This document shows, piece by piece, positions 1 through 5,809 of a DNA stretch of 6,590 bases (the first letter of the stretch is position 1; every line of letters starts with the position of its first letter). Origin of the DNA: an uncultured Clostridia bacterium (GTDB taxonomy: Bacteria; Bacillota; Clostridia; Christensenellales; CAG-314); assembly GCA_937875645.1 (NCBI GenBank), contig CALLXO010000041.1, positions 1 to 6,590 of the forward strand, in the 5' to 3' direction. The notes under the pieces were generated by a model that was not told the origin of the DNA, did not search any database, and was given only the letters and a program-made list of their open reading frames with translations. Position numbers and translations under genes: made by a program.

Positions 1-479
1 ATTATGTTCGCAACAACACTATAAAAAGCGTGGACTGCGATTATAAAAACTTTTCTTTTAACACCGCTGTAGCGCGCATAATGGAATTGGTAAACGCATT
101 AAACAAATATACTTCGGACAGCGTGGAAATTAACGAGCAATTATATACCAACACAATAAAAGACCTTATTTTAGTTGCGGCGCCGCTTATCCCTCATATT
201 GCAGAGGAATTGTGGGAGCAGTTAGGTTTAAAGTACAGCGTGTTTAACGCAACTTTCCCTACCTTTGACGAAAATGCATTAAAAAAGCCGCTGGTAGAAC
301 TTGCCTTGCAAATAAACAGCAAAATAAGAGATAAAATAGAAATAGACGCTAATCTCACCGCAACAGAGATAGAAAAACTGGTGCGTGAGGATAAAAAAAC
401 AAAAGAACTTATTGGCGAAAAGCAAATTAAAAAAATAATAGTTGTTCCCCATAGGTTAGTAAATATTATTGTCGGTTAA
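1..479 (+). CDS. leuS: Leucyl-tRNA synthetase, C-terminal fragment (5' end outside window)
   Basis: This is the 3' end of the gene for the cytoplasmic class I enzyme that charges tRNA-Leu with leucine. The reading frame is open from base 3 and codes for about 158 residues here, roughly the last fifth of a typical ~800-residue LeuRS. The stretch FNTAVARIMELVNAL followed by LILVAAPLIPHIAEELWEQLG is the conserved helical anticodon-binding domain of LeuRS. The end, KKIIVVPHRLVNIIVG, matches the family's C-terminal tRNA-binding domain, whose beta strand usually ends in a VPxxLVNIV-like sequence. The GTG at 30 is an internal codon, not a start: coding similarity continues upstream of it (YVRNNTIKSV). 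The stop is TAA. The amaP-like gene begins 52 bp downstream on the same strand without an obvious terminator, so read-through is likely. Identification is firm; only the truncation by the window edge is a limit. Confidence 0.95.
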   Translation, partial: YVRNNTIKSVDCDYKNFSFNTAVARIMELVNALNKYTSDSVEINEQLYTNTIKDLILVAAPLIPHIAEELWEQLGLKYSVFNATFPTFDENALKKPLVELALQINSKIRDKIEIDANLTATEIEKLVREDKKTKELIGEKQIKKIIVVPHRLVNIIVG

Positions 480-520
480 ACTAAAGCATAATATCTTTTG
501 ATAAGGCAAAACTAAGAAAC

Positions 521-524
521 GGAG
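521..524 (+). promoter_or_regulatory. Ribosome binding site of the AmaP-like gene
   Basis: GGAG lies 7 nt before the ATG at 532, an optimal Shine-Dalgarno spacing, and fixes this start. Upstream, CATAAT at 487-492 resembles a -10 box but has no well-spaced -35, so a private promoter in the 52-bp gap is not convincing. Confidence 0.7.
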
Positions 525-531
525 AATAATA

Positions 532-1497
532 ATGAAAAGTGTCTTTCAAAAAATCGCCGCTATTATAATAATAGCAATAGGTATAATATTTGCGATAGTA
601 ATTGGCATTATTGCATTTACAATAATTAACAATATGGAAGCATTAGGCGGAGTGTTTACCTATGACCGTATAGGCTTTACCCTTTTGTTGGTGTTAGGTA
701 TTGTTTATCTTTTGCTATCTTTTTATCTTATCTTTTCGCTATTTGGCAACAGAGTCAACTTAAAAACAATGGTGTTGACATCGGATAACTTTAGCGCTGT
801 AAGTACAACCAACAGAGTAGTGCGCCGTCTCATAAAAATTTGCGTGGCGTCCGTTGGCGGGATGAAACTTCAGCAGACAAGGATAACCGAAGATGACAAG
901 CCAGGTTTTAAATTAGGCATAAAACTAAGAGTTTTTGACGGAAACGTTCACAAACAGACGCAAAAACTAAAATTTCTTTTAGAGGACACCTTTAAGAGGG
1001 AATTGGCTTTTAGTTTTAATTCTATAGTAATTCGTGTGACCTCTATTAGGTCTGTCTTTAAACCAGACATAAAACGCGCTCAGGCATATATTGAAGCAAA
1101 GGAAGAGGAAGAAGATTGTAAAGCAGATTGTAAAATTGCCGAAGCCACCCCCTCTGACCAAACAGTAATTGAGGAAAATTTGACTCCGCAGGAATTAGAT
1201 AATGTATCACGTCCACCAGAGGACTCTGCAGAAAAAGAAAGTACCCACGAGGATATTAAAACAGAAGAAGAGGAAGAGAATACGGACAGCAACAATCGAG
1301 AAGTTGACAATGAGGAATTAACAGACATTGACAGTCAAGAGATTGAAAGTGAGGAATCAATAGAAGAGGGCATTCAACAAAATAATTACGATGAATCATT
1401 AGAGGACAACAAACATAAAGTGGAAGAGAAGAATTTTGATAATTTAGCAAATTCTCAAGAGGAAAATTCTGAAGAAGACGAAAACAAAAACAATTAA
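532..1497 (+). CDS. amaP: AmaP-like alkaline shock (Asp23-family) membrane anchor protein with acidic tail
   Basis: 321 residues in three parts. Residues 8-31 and 47-71 are two strongly hydrophobic membrane helices with a short loop between them. Residues ~78-175 look like the Asp23/DUF322-type domain, from LKTMVLTSDNFSAV through a basic helix (NRVVRRLIKICVASV) to FNSIVIRVTSI. Residues ~191-321 form a disordered tail in which 49 of 131 residues are Asp or Glu and only about 10 are Lys or Arg. In Staphylococcus aureus AmaP has this two-helix plus Asp23-like layout and anchors Asp23 at the membrane during cell-envelope stress; that role is family knowledge, not shown here. The tail is longer and more acidic than I would expect for AmaP. 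No asp23 gene is next to it; the neighbour is leuS. The family call rests on architecture and weak motif resemblance, so the symbol is tentative. Confidence 0.65.
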   Translation: MKSVFQKIAAIIIIAIGIIFAIVIGIIAFTIINNMEALGGVFTYDRIGFTLLLVLGIVYLLLSFYLIFSLFGNRVNLKTMVLTSDNFSAVSTTNRVVRRLIKICVASVGGMKLQQTRITEDDKPGFKLGIKLRVFDGNVHKQTQKLKFLLEDTFKRELAFSFNSIVIRVTSIRSVFKPDIKRAQAYIEAKEEEEDCKADCKIAEATPSDQTVIEENLTPQELDNVSRPPEDSAEKESTHEDIKTEEEEENTDSNNREVDNEELTDIDSQEIESEESIEEGIQQNNYDESLEDNKHKVEEKNFDNLANSQEENSEEDENKNN

Positions 1498-1529
1498 AAG
1501 AAAAAAAATCCCAAAAAAAGAATAGCTGA

Positions 1530-1559
1530 TTGTTTTGATATATTAATGTCAAATTTAAT
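1530..1559 (+). promoter_or_regulatory. Candidate sigma-A promoter of the structured RNA
   Basis: TTGTTT (1530-1535, 3 of 6 to consensus) and TTTAAT (1554-1559, 5 of 6) are separated by 18 nt. The predicted start, about 1564-1567, falls at the first base pair of the closing stem of the RNA below; that agreement is the main support. The same stretch also contains an AT-only hairpin (TTTGATAT at 1535-1542 with ATGTCAAA at 1547-1554), which could be a weak terminator for the upstream gene instead. Confidence 0.4.
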
Positions 1560-1563
1560 AGAA

Positions 1564-1751
1564 GTAGTACACTTGTTGAAAAGCAGGGTCGTTTAAGCTA
1601 ATAGGGTCTAAGGTTGTCGCCTATGTATGACTGCCAACTGGTAAATAATTTAGTTTATTTGCTGGTGGCAACCCGTATTAATAAGGAAAAGAGCAAGTAT
1701 GCATGCATATTGAGTAAAAAAACAGCGAATTAATTAATTCGCTGTTTTTTT
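1564..1751 (+). ncRNA. Structured small RNA candidate, possibly 6S RNA
   Basis: This intergenic stretch has no credible ORF but folds as one long imperfect hairpin. The outer stem pairs GTACACTTGTT (1567-1577) with AGCAAGTATGC (1692-1702), with one mismatch and two G-U pairs. A large two-sided bubble follows (about 1578-1598 and 1681-1691). Then TAATA (1599-1603) pairs with TATTA (1676-1680), and GGTTGTCGCC (1612-1621) with GGTGGCAACC (1664-1673), with two G-U pairs. The tip is an AT-rich hairpin, AAATAA (1643-1648) with TTATTT (1655-1660), extendable with G-U pairs. Closing stem, central bubble, long terminal arm, ~185 nt and an intrinsic terminator are the layout of 6S RNA, the open-promoter mimic that binds sigma-70/sigma-A RNA polymerase. 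The motif GGTGGCAACCCG also resembles a T-box core, but no gene lies downstream on this strand to be regulated. The structured-RNA call is moderate; the 6S identity is an inference from shape only. Confidence 0.45.
1716..1751. terminator. Bidirectional intrinsic terminator, perfect 36-bp palindrome
   Basis: Seven A residues (1716-1722), the arm CAGCGAATT (1723-1731), an AATT loop, the arm AATTCGCTG (1736-1744) and seven T residues (1745-1751) form a perfect palindrome. Each strand therefore reads as a GC-containing hairpin followed by a U run. It can end the + strand RNA and the - strand yqeY transcript, which converge here. The yqeY stop codon (1750-1752) sits inside the A/T tract. Confidence 0.9.
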
Positions 1752-2172
1752 ACAAACTTTTTAGTACATCTGAAACGGTTTTCATATCGACAAGTCCATT
1801 GTATTCTGTTTTAAATTTTTTCATCACGGCCGGCACGCTTTTATCGGGTAACTGCAAAATAATATTTTTAATTTCTTGTTCAGACATAGTTTTTGGCAAA
1901 AATTGTTTTATTACTTCAATTTGCTTTTTGATTTCTTTAACCGTCTCTTCCCTTTTTGCGACTGCAAACGCTTCGCATTCCTCCGTTAAATCCTTTTCCG
2001 TCTTTTTTAACACGCTCAATACATCGCTTTCTGTTAATTCCTCTCCTGTTGCTCTTTTTTCTATTTGCAGTAGCATCAGTCGGCTGATAGCTGTATTAAG
2101 AGCGATAACCGCTTGAGTGTCGCGTGCTTTCATATATTCTATTTTTATTTTTTTAAGTTGTTCTAACGTCAT
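1750..2172 (-). CDS. yqeY: YqeY / GatB-YqeY domain protein
   Basis: 140 residues, close to the ~147 usual for stand-alone YqeY proteins. It has the family pattern: an N-terminal helix with MKARDTQAVIALNTAISRL (residues 14-32), where the family has MKxKDKxRLxxIRxLxAAI, then LTESDVLSVLKKTEK (46-60), the linker KQIEVIKQFLPKTMSEQEI (83-101), and a C-terminal bundle ending VDMKTVSDVLKSL. The fold is shared with the tail of GatB, the tRNA-binding part of Glu/Asp-tRNA amidotransferase. The precise role of stand-alone YqeY is not established; tRNA binding is inferred from the fold. The ATG is set by AAGGAAGG at 2180-2187. The gene has its own promoter, so it is probably a single-gene unit. The C-terminal region is a few residues shorter than usual, missing part of the loop before VMKKF. 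Confidence 0.9.
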   Translation of the reverse strand: MTLEQLKKIKIEYMKARDTQAVIALNTAISRLMLLQIEKRATGEELTESDVLSVLKKTEKDLTEECEAFAVAKREETVKEIKKQIEVIKQFLPKTMSEQEIKNIILQLPDKSVPAVMKKFKTEYNGLVDMKTVSDVLKSL

Positions 2173-2192
2173 AAAAATACCTTCCTTTGCTA

Positions 2193-2221
2193 ATTATATT
2201 ACCCTATTTTGTCTTTGTCAA
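2193..2221 (-). promoter_or_regulatory. Perfect-consensus sigma-A promoter of yqeY
   Basis: On the - strand TTGACA (2216-2221) and TATAAT (2193-2198) match the consensus exactly and are 17 nt apart, the ideal spacing. Transcription should start at an A around 2186-2188, only about 14-16 nt before the ATG at 2172, so the Shine-Dalgarno AAGGAAGG (2180-2187) lies at the extreme 5' end of the mRNA. Confidence 0.88.
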
Positions 2222-2249
2222 TAACAGTTTTTACATTGCTAACTATTGA
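2218..2249 (-). repeat. Imperfect inverted repeat between recF and yqeY, overlapping the -35 box
   Basis: AACTATTGA (2241-2249) is complementary to TCAATAACAGTT (2218-2229) except for a small bulge in the second arm, giving a stem of about 9 bp with an 11-nt loop. It follows the recF stop by 9 bp and its second arm overlaps the yqeY -35 (2216-2221). There is no U run after it, so it is at best a weak terminator for recF; it could also be an operator or chance. Confidence 0.25.
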
Positions 2250-2257
2250 TTATTATT

Positions 2258-3352
2258 TTAAATCACTTTGCCTTCTGTTATTGTAAATTTTTTATACTGC
2301 AAATTTTTTTCTAAAGCTTGTTCGAGGTGCGTAGCAGTCAAAATAATTTGCATATCTTCGTCAAAAGTCAGCAGTTGTTTTTGCCGTGTTAAGTCTAATT
2401 CGCTCAAAACGTCGTCCAACATCAAAACGGGATAGTCGCCTGTTGTTTGCTTAAAGACAGACAGTTCGGCGAGTTTTAGCGCTAAACTGCTGGTGCGCTG
2501 CTGTCCTTGACTGCCAAACTCTCTCACGTCCACGCCGTTTACGCTAAACTTTATGTCGTCACGCTGACAACCTGTTGTGGTATATCTTAACTCAAAATCA
2601 CGTTGCAAAGTTGATTTTAGCAGATTAAGAGCTGTTTGCTTTTTTTCCGCTATACTGTCCCCTTTAATAGCCGTTATATACGTCAACTCTAATTTTTCCT
2701 TACCGCCGCTTACCCTTAAATGCGCATCCGCCGCAAAGTCCTTTAAAGTGTTGCAAAAAGCCTGCCGCTTATATACTGTCCGCGCACATTCTAAAGCCAA
2801 TTGCGTATCCCATACAAAAAGCATATCTTTTAAGCTGTCTATATTGTTTGATGATTTTAAAAGAGAATTGCGCTGAGCTAATATCTTGTTGAAAGAAACA
2901 AGCGAATAAAAATAATTTTTGTCTGTTTGGGATAAATCAATATCCATAAAACGCCGTCGATAATCGGGGGAGGCTTTAATAAGACGTATTTCGTCAGGGC
3001 TAAAGTAAACTGTATTAAAATATCCTAACATTTCCCCCGTTTTTAATATAGGAATACTATTAACGGATACACTCTTTTTTTTGTTTTTATACAGCACAAC
3101 GGAAATTTCCGCATCTCCAAAACGACTGTTAAACGCTGTTGATACACGAGCAAAGTCCTTTTGGTAATTTATCATATCCTTATGCTTTTCGGTGCGGGGG
3201 CTTTTGCCTAAACTGCACAAATAAATACTTTCCATAAGGTTGGTTTTGCCTTGTGCATTTTGGCCAGTTATAACATTTAAGCCCTTTTCAAAGGATATAC
3301 TTTGTTCGTAAAGGTTTCTGAAATTTTTTACGCTTAAATTAACTACTCTCAT
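2258..3352 (-). CDS. recF: DNA replication and repair protein RecF
   Basis: RecF is a cytoplasmic SMC/ABC-like ATPase that, with RecO and RecR, helps load RecA at single-strand gaps and stalled forks. All 364 residues, the usual length, are present. The N-terminal strand VVNLSVKNFRNL is typical of the family. Walker A is GQNAQGKT (residues 30-37), followed by NLMESIYLCSLGKSPR. The SPDYRRRFMDIDLSQ segment (128-142) is the conserved region before the coiled arm. The ABC signature is SQGQQRT (281-287), and Walker B with the D-loop is VLMLDDVLSELD (309-320). All catalytic elements look intact. The ATG is set by GGAG (3360-3363), 7 nt upstream inside the preceding lepB gene; the two overlap by 14 bp, which implies co-translation. 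Neither dnaN nor gyrB, the common neighbours of recF, is adjacent. The stop is TAA, 85 bp before yqeY. Confidence 0.97.
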   Translation of the reverse strand: MRVVNLSVKNFRNLYEQSISFEKGLNVITGQNAQGKTNLMESIYLCSLGKSPRTEKHKDMINYQKDFARVSTAFNSRFGDAEISVVLYKNKKKSVSVNSIPILKTGEMLGYFNTVYFSPDEIRLIKASPDYRRRFMDIDLSQTDKNYFYSLVSFNKILAQRNSLLKSSNNIDSLKDMLFVWDTQLALECARTVYKRQAFCNTLKDFAADAHLRVSGGKEKLELTYITAIKGDSIAEKKQTALNLLKSTLQRDFELRYTTTGCQRDDIKFSVNGVDVREFGSQGQQRTSSLALKLAELSVFKQTTGDYPVLMLDDVLSELDLTRQKQLLTFDEDMQIILTATHLEQALEKNLQYKKFTITEGKVI

Positions 3353-4055
3353 CGGCGTTCTCCATCACCGAAGCATCATTTTTAGACTTTTTTTGCGGAA
3401 TTATGGACACTACCGCAAACACTATCAGCAGGAATATTCCTGTCCCCATAATCCACCATATAGCAGCCATACCCTTGCCTACAACCACGCCCAAAACGTC
3501 ATTTTCGCTAAAAGCGCCGTAAGCGCGGCTGTCTAAACTCACGTTGCGGTTGTCCCCTAAACAATATACTCTGTTTTCGGGTACTGTATAGGCGTTTTCC
3601 TCTCCTATTGCATTATGTCCAAAGTTGTTTAAGATAAGACTACTTGACATTTTGTCAACAACCTTGCCCTTATATGCTTCTTCTGTCAGTCTTTCGATTG
3701 TCTCACTGTTTTTCCTTTTTCGGCATAAGTAATAGGAATTTTGGTTGTCATTTTGTTCCACCCATAATAAGTCACCGCCAAATCCCACTGCACGCTTTAT
3801 TAGCGTAGCTGCCTCAAAACCGTCATGATTAATTAATATAACATCGCCGTAATCAGGTTTTTTCAGCTTATTTACCCACACAACATCGTCTTGATAAAAG
3901 GAAGGCTCCATACTGCTTTGCAACACTTTATAATTGCTAAAAATATATTTTTTTAACCCAAGAGACAACAAAAAAAACACTGCAATTAGTATTGCTCCAA
4001 ATAAATACGTCAAAAGCAATTTGCGTTTATTTTTTTTGTTAGTGTCTTTTTCCAT
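3339..4055 (-). CDS. lepB: Type I signal peptidase (Ser/Lys), SipS/LepB family
   Basis: This membrane-bound protease removes signal peptides from exported proteins on the outer face of the membrane. It has 238 residues. After a Lys-rich cytoplasmic start comes a membrane helix at 13-34. The catalytic Ser is S48 in QSSMEPS (box B), and the general-base Lys is K87 in LIKRAVGFGGD (box D). Box E is GDNRNVSLDSR (167-177). The segment between Lys and box E is about 80 residues, somewhat longer than in B. subtilis SipS. Residues ~196-219 form a second, C-terminal membrane helix with a short polar tail, which SipS lacks but some other signal peptidases have. The Ser/Lys pair separates it from the SipW/ER type, which uses His. 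The start is supported by family alignment; the nearest Shine-Dalgarno, AGGA at 4071-4074, is 15 nt away, so initiation may be weak. It overlaps recF downstream and lies 35 bp after the hydrolase-like gene. Confidence 0.93.
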   Translation of the reverse strand: MEKDTNKKNKRKLLLTYLFGAILIAVFFLLSLGLKKYIFSNYKVLQSSMEPSFYQDDVVWVNKLKKPDYGDVILINHDGFEAATLIKRAVGFGGDLLWVEQNDNQNSYYLCRKRKNSETIERLTEEAYKGKVVDKMSSSLILNNFGHNAIGEENAYTVPENRVYCLGDNRNVSLDSRAYGAFSENDVLGVVVGKGMAAIWWIMGTGIFLLIVFAVVSIIPQKKSKNDASVMENADESS

Positions 4056-4090
4056 AATTAATAATTACCGTCCTAAAAAGCAATAGATAA

Positions 4091-5809
4091 CTAATTAAAC
4101 AATATATTATTTAATATTACTTCCTCTGTTGAGGAAAAATAAATTGCTCGAATATCTTTCATAATTGCAGGCTTGTTTGTATTTACGTCTTTAAAGTCCT
4201 GCGCCTTTAATACAATTTTTTGCCATACCTCACCGCCTGTAAGTTTTAAGGTATGTTTATATTCTGTCTGATTGTCTTCACCCCAGCTATATATTAGATA
4301 AATATTTAATTCCTGCTCGGTGCGGCTGTATGCATCCAACATCAAAAGGCTATTTTCATTATACGTTATTTTATCGTCACATACAACAAAACTACCCATA
4401 TTTGTACCGCAAATACCGCTAATGCCGTATGCTCCTGTAGTAATAGCCAGAGGATGCTTATCAATAAATTCCGTTGTTTGGGTGCCGTTTATATTCATCG
4501 TGGTAAATTCTGCCAAACCCTGTTTATTGTCATAAACAATAGGGGAGCGGCGCTCGATTACGAGTTGCTCTTGATCAAAAGGTTTACTGGGGATAAATTT
4601 GAGCAAGTTACTACTTACGTTAACTCCATTTTTAGAGGTCAAATTGCAAAAAGCGACAATAGGGGTATCTGCACTATAAATAGAAAGGGGAGCGCATAAT
4701 ACTTCCGCCTCTTTAACCATTTCTTCCTCCGCCCAGTTGCGAGAACTTTCCGTCCCCACGCGGTTTCGGCTGTAATAGAGGACAGCTTTATGGTAATCGG
4801 ATATTTTGCTGTTTGCTTGAATATATATTTGACCCTCACGGCAAGTTGCCGATATGGAAAAATCAACGCTTAAAAAACTGTTATCGTTATCGTTTAACTG
4901 TACAGAAAACCATTTTTCGAGATTGCTGGTATAATTAGAGGGCATGCTGTCCATCATGCGAGGAGCAAAAAGAACGGTGCCGCTTTTGTTGTTGCCCATC
5001 CTTAAAAGACAATCATAAGTATTGTCCATATCTGTGTTTGTACTGTTTGTGCCAACGCAAGTATAAAAAGGCTGTTTGATGTAACTTAAATAGCTTTGAG
5101 GACTTATTGCCGCAAGCCATTCGTCATTGCTTCGGCTTTGCTCCACTTTAAAAGCGAGTTCTTCCGTTTTAGTTGTATCTTTTATATTTGATGTATCTAT
5201 TGGCTCAACGTCTTCCCATAAGTTTCCGTATAAAACAGCTCCTGCTGTGACTCTACTGTCCATTGCTAAAGTCATAACAGCGATAATGTTGCCTTCGCAA
5301 ACACTATAAATCCCTATTTTTTGTGAATTGACGTTATTTAAAGTTTGGGCAAAAGTTACTGCGCGGCGGGTGTTTAGTGTCCATTCGTACCAACAGGTGC
5401 GCTGTGCATCGTCTTGAACGCTTTTTAAATTATTTTTTGCATTATTATAATTTGAATAATCTAAGGAAAAAGGATAAATGGTCATAAGCCCTTCGTGCTC
5501 ATCGCTCTCCCCTAAGTAATCAATGGATAAAGCGGTGTACCCTAATTTTGCCCAATAAACCAATCGTTGTGTGTCAATGCGATTAAATGGGTCTATAACA
5601 ATTATAATCGGTTGAGGACTTTTTGTATGGATTTTTTGTGCAACAGCAACTAAAACACGGCTCTTTTGTTTTTCAATGCTTCTGCCGCAATAAGTGTACC
5701 AACTGACGTTGATTCCTTCACTTTCGTTGCTTTTTAATAAAAGAGTATCAAGAGGCTGTTTAGTTGGATCAAAGTCCTTCCATAAAGATAAAGGTGTGTA
5801 ATTTAACAT
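4091..5809 (-). CDS. Alpha/beta-hydrolase-like protein with C-terminal beta domain, probably catalytically impaired
   Basis: 572 residues, function unknown. No signal peptide or membrane helix is visible, so it is probably cytoplasmic. Residues ~50-300 resemble an alpha/beta-hydrolase fold of the dienelactone hydrolase / acetyl-xylan-esterase-like kind: the strand PIIIVIDPF (66-74), then LGYTALSIDYLGESD (89-103), TCWYEWTLNTRRAV (138-151), and the nucleophile-elbow strand KIGIYSVCEGNIIAV. The elbow reads S-V-C-E-G with Cys171 in the nucleophile place; dienelactone hydrolase also uses Cys there. The acid loop may be VGTNSTNTDMDNTYD (252-266). Where a catalytic His is expected (VLFAPRMMDSMPSNY, 279-293) there is none, so activity is doubtful. 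Residues ~310-405 are beta-rich, and 455-572 look like a jelly-roll (galactose-binding type) ending WQKIVLKAQDFKD...ILNNILF. The ATG overlaps the upstream stop by 7 bp, with AGGTG (5815-5819) as ribosome binding site, implying translational coupling to the membrane protein. The stop is TAG. Confidence 0.75.
   Translation of the reverse strand: MLNYTPLSLWKDFDPTKQPLDTLLLKSNESEGINVSWYTYCGRSIEKQKSRVLVAVAQKIHTKSPQPIIIVIDPFNRIDTQRLVYWAKLGYTALSIDYLGESDEHEGLMTIYPFSLDYSNYNNAKNNLKSVQDDAQRTCWYEWTLNTRRAVTFAQTLNNVNSQKIGIYSVCEGNIIAVMTLAMDSRVTAGAVLYGNLWEDVEPIDTSNIKDTTKTEELAFKVEQSRSNDEWLAAISPQSYLSYIKQPFYTCVGTNSTNTDMDNTYDCLLRMGNNKSGTVLFAPRMMDSMPSNYTSNLEKWFSVQLNDNDNSFLSVDFSISATCREGQIYIQANSKISDYHKAVLYYSRNRVGTESSRNWAEEEMVKEAEVLCAPLSIYSADTPIVAFCNLTSKNGVNVSSNLLKFIPSKPFDQEQLVIERRSPIVYDNKQGLAEFTTMNINGTQTTEFIDKHPLAITTGAYGISGICGTNMGSFVVCDDKITYNENSLLMLDAYSRTEQELNIYLIYSWGEDNQTEYKHTLKLTGGEVWQKIVLKAQDFKDVNTNKPAIMKDIRAIYFSSTEEVILNNILFN

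Noticed and set aside
30..32. GTG as the start of a separate 149-residue protein
   Set aside because: The frame stays open to the window edge and the residues before it continue the LeuRS anticodon-binding domain.
487..492. CATAAT as the -10 of a promoter for the AmaP-like gene
   Set aside because: The best upstream hexamers (TTGTCG at 469, TTATTG at 466) are only 12 or 15 nt away and match poorly.
1080..1552. Minus-strand open frames of 82 and 98 codons under the AmaP-like tail
   Set aside because: They are antisense shadows of the low-complexity acidic coding region, rich in Ser, Leu and Phe, and have no ribosome binding site or recognisable domain.
1661..1751. T-box riboswitch (GGTGGCAACCCG followed by a terminator)
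   Set aside because: The motif deviates from the usual GGTGGNACCGCG, and the terminator is followed by a converging gene, so there is no downstream gene to control.
1564..1751. tRNA, tmRNA, SRP RNA or RNase P RNA
   Set aside because: No cloverleaf, no TTCGANNC loop, and no conserved SRP or RNase P core motifs are seen.
1799..2116. Plus-strand 105-codon open frame across yqeY
   Set aside because: It lies entirely antisense to a clearly recognised yqeY and has no supporting start signal.
4320..4866. Overlapping short open frames on both strands inside the hydrolase-like gene
   Set aside because: They are contained in a long intact frame with family-like motifs and have no own motifs.
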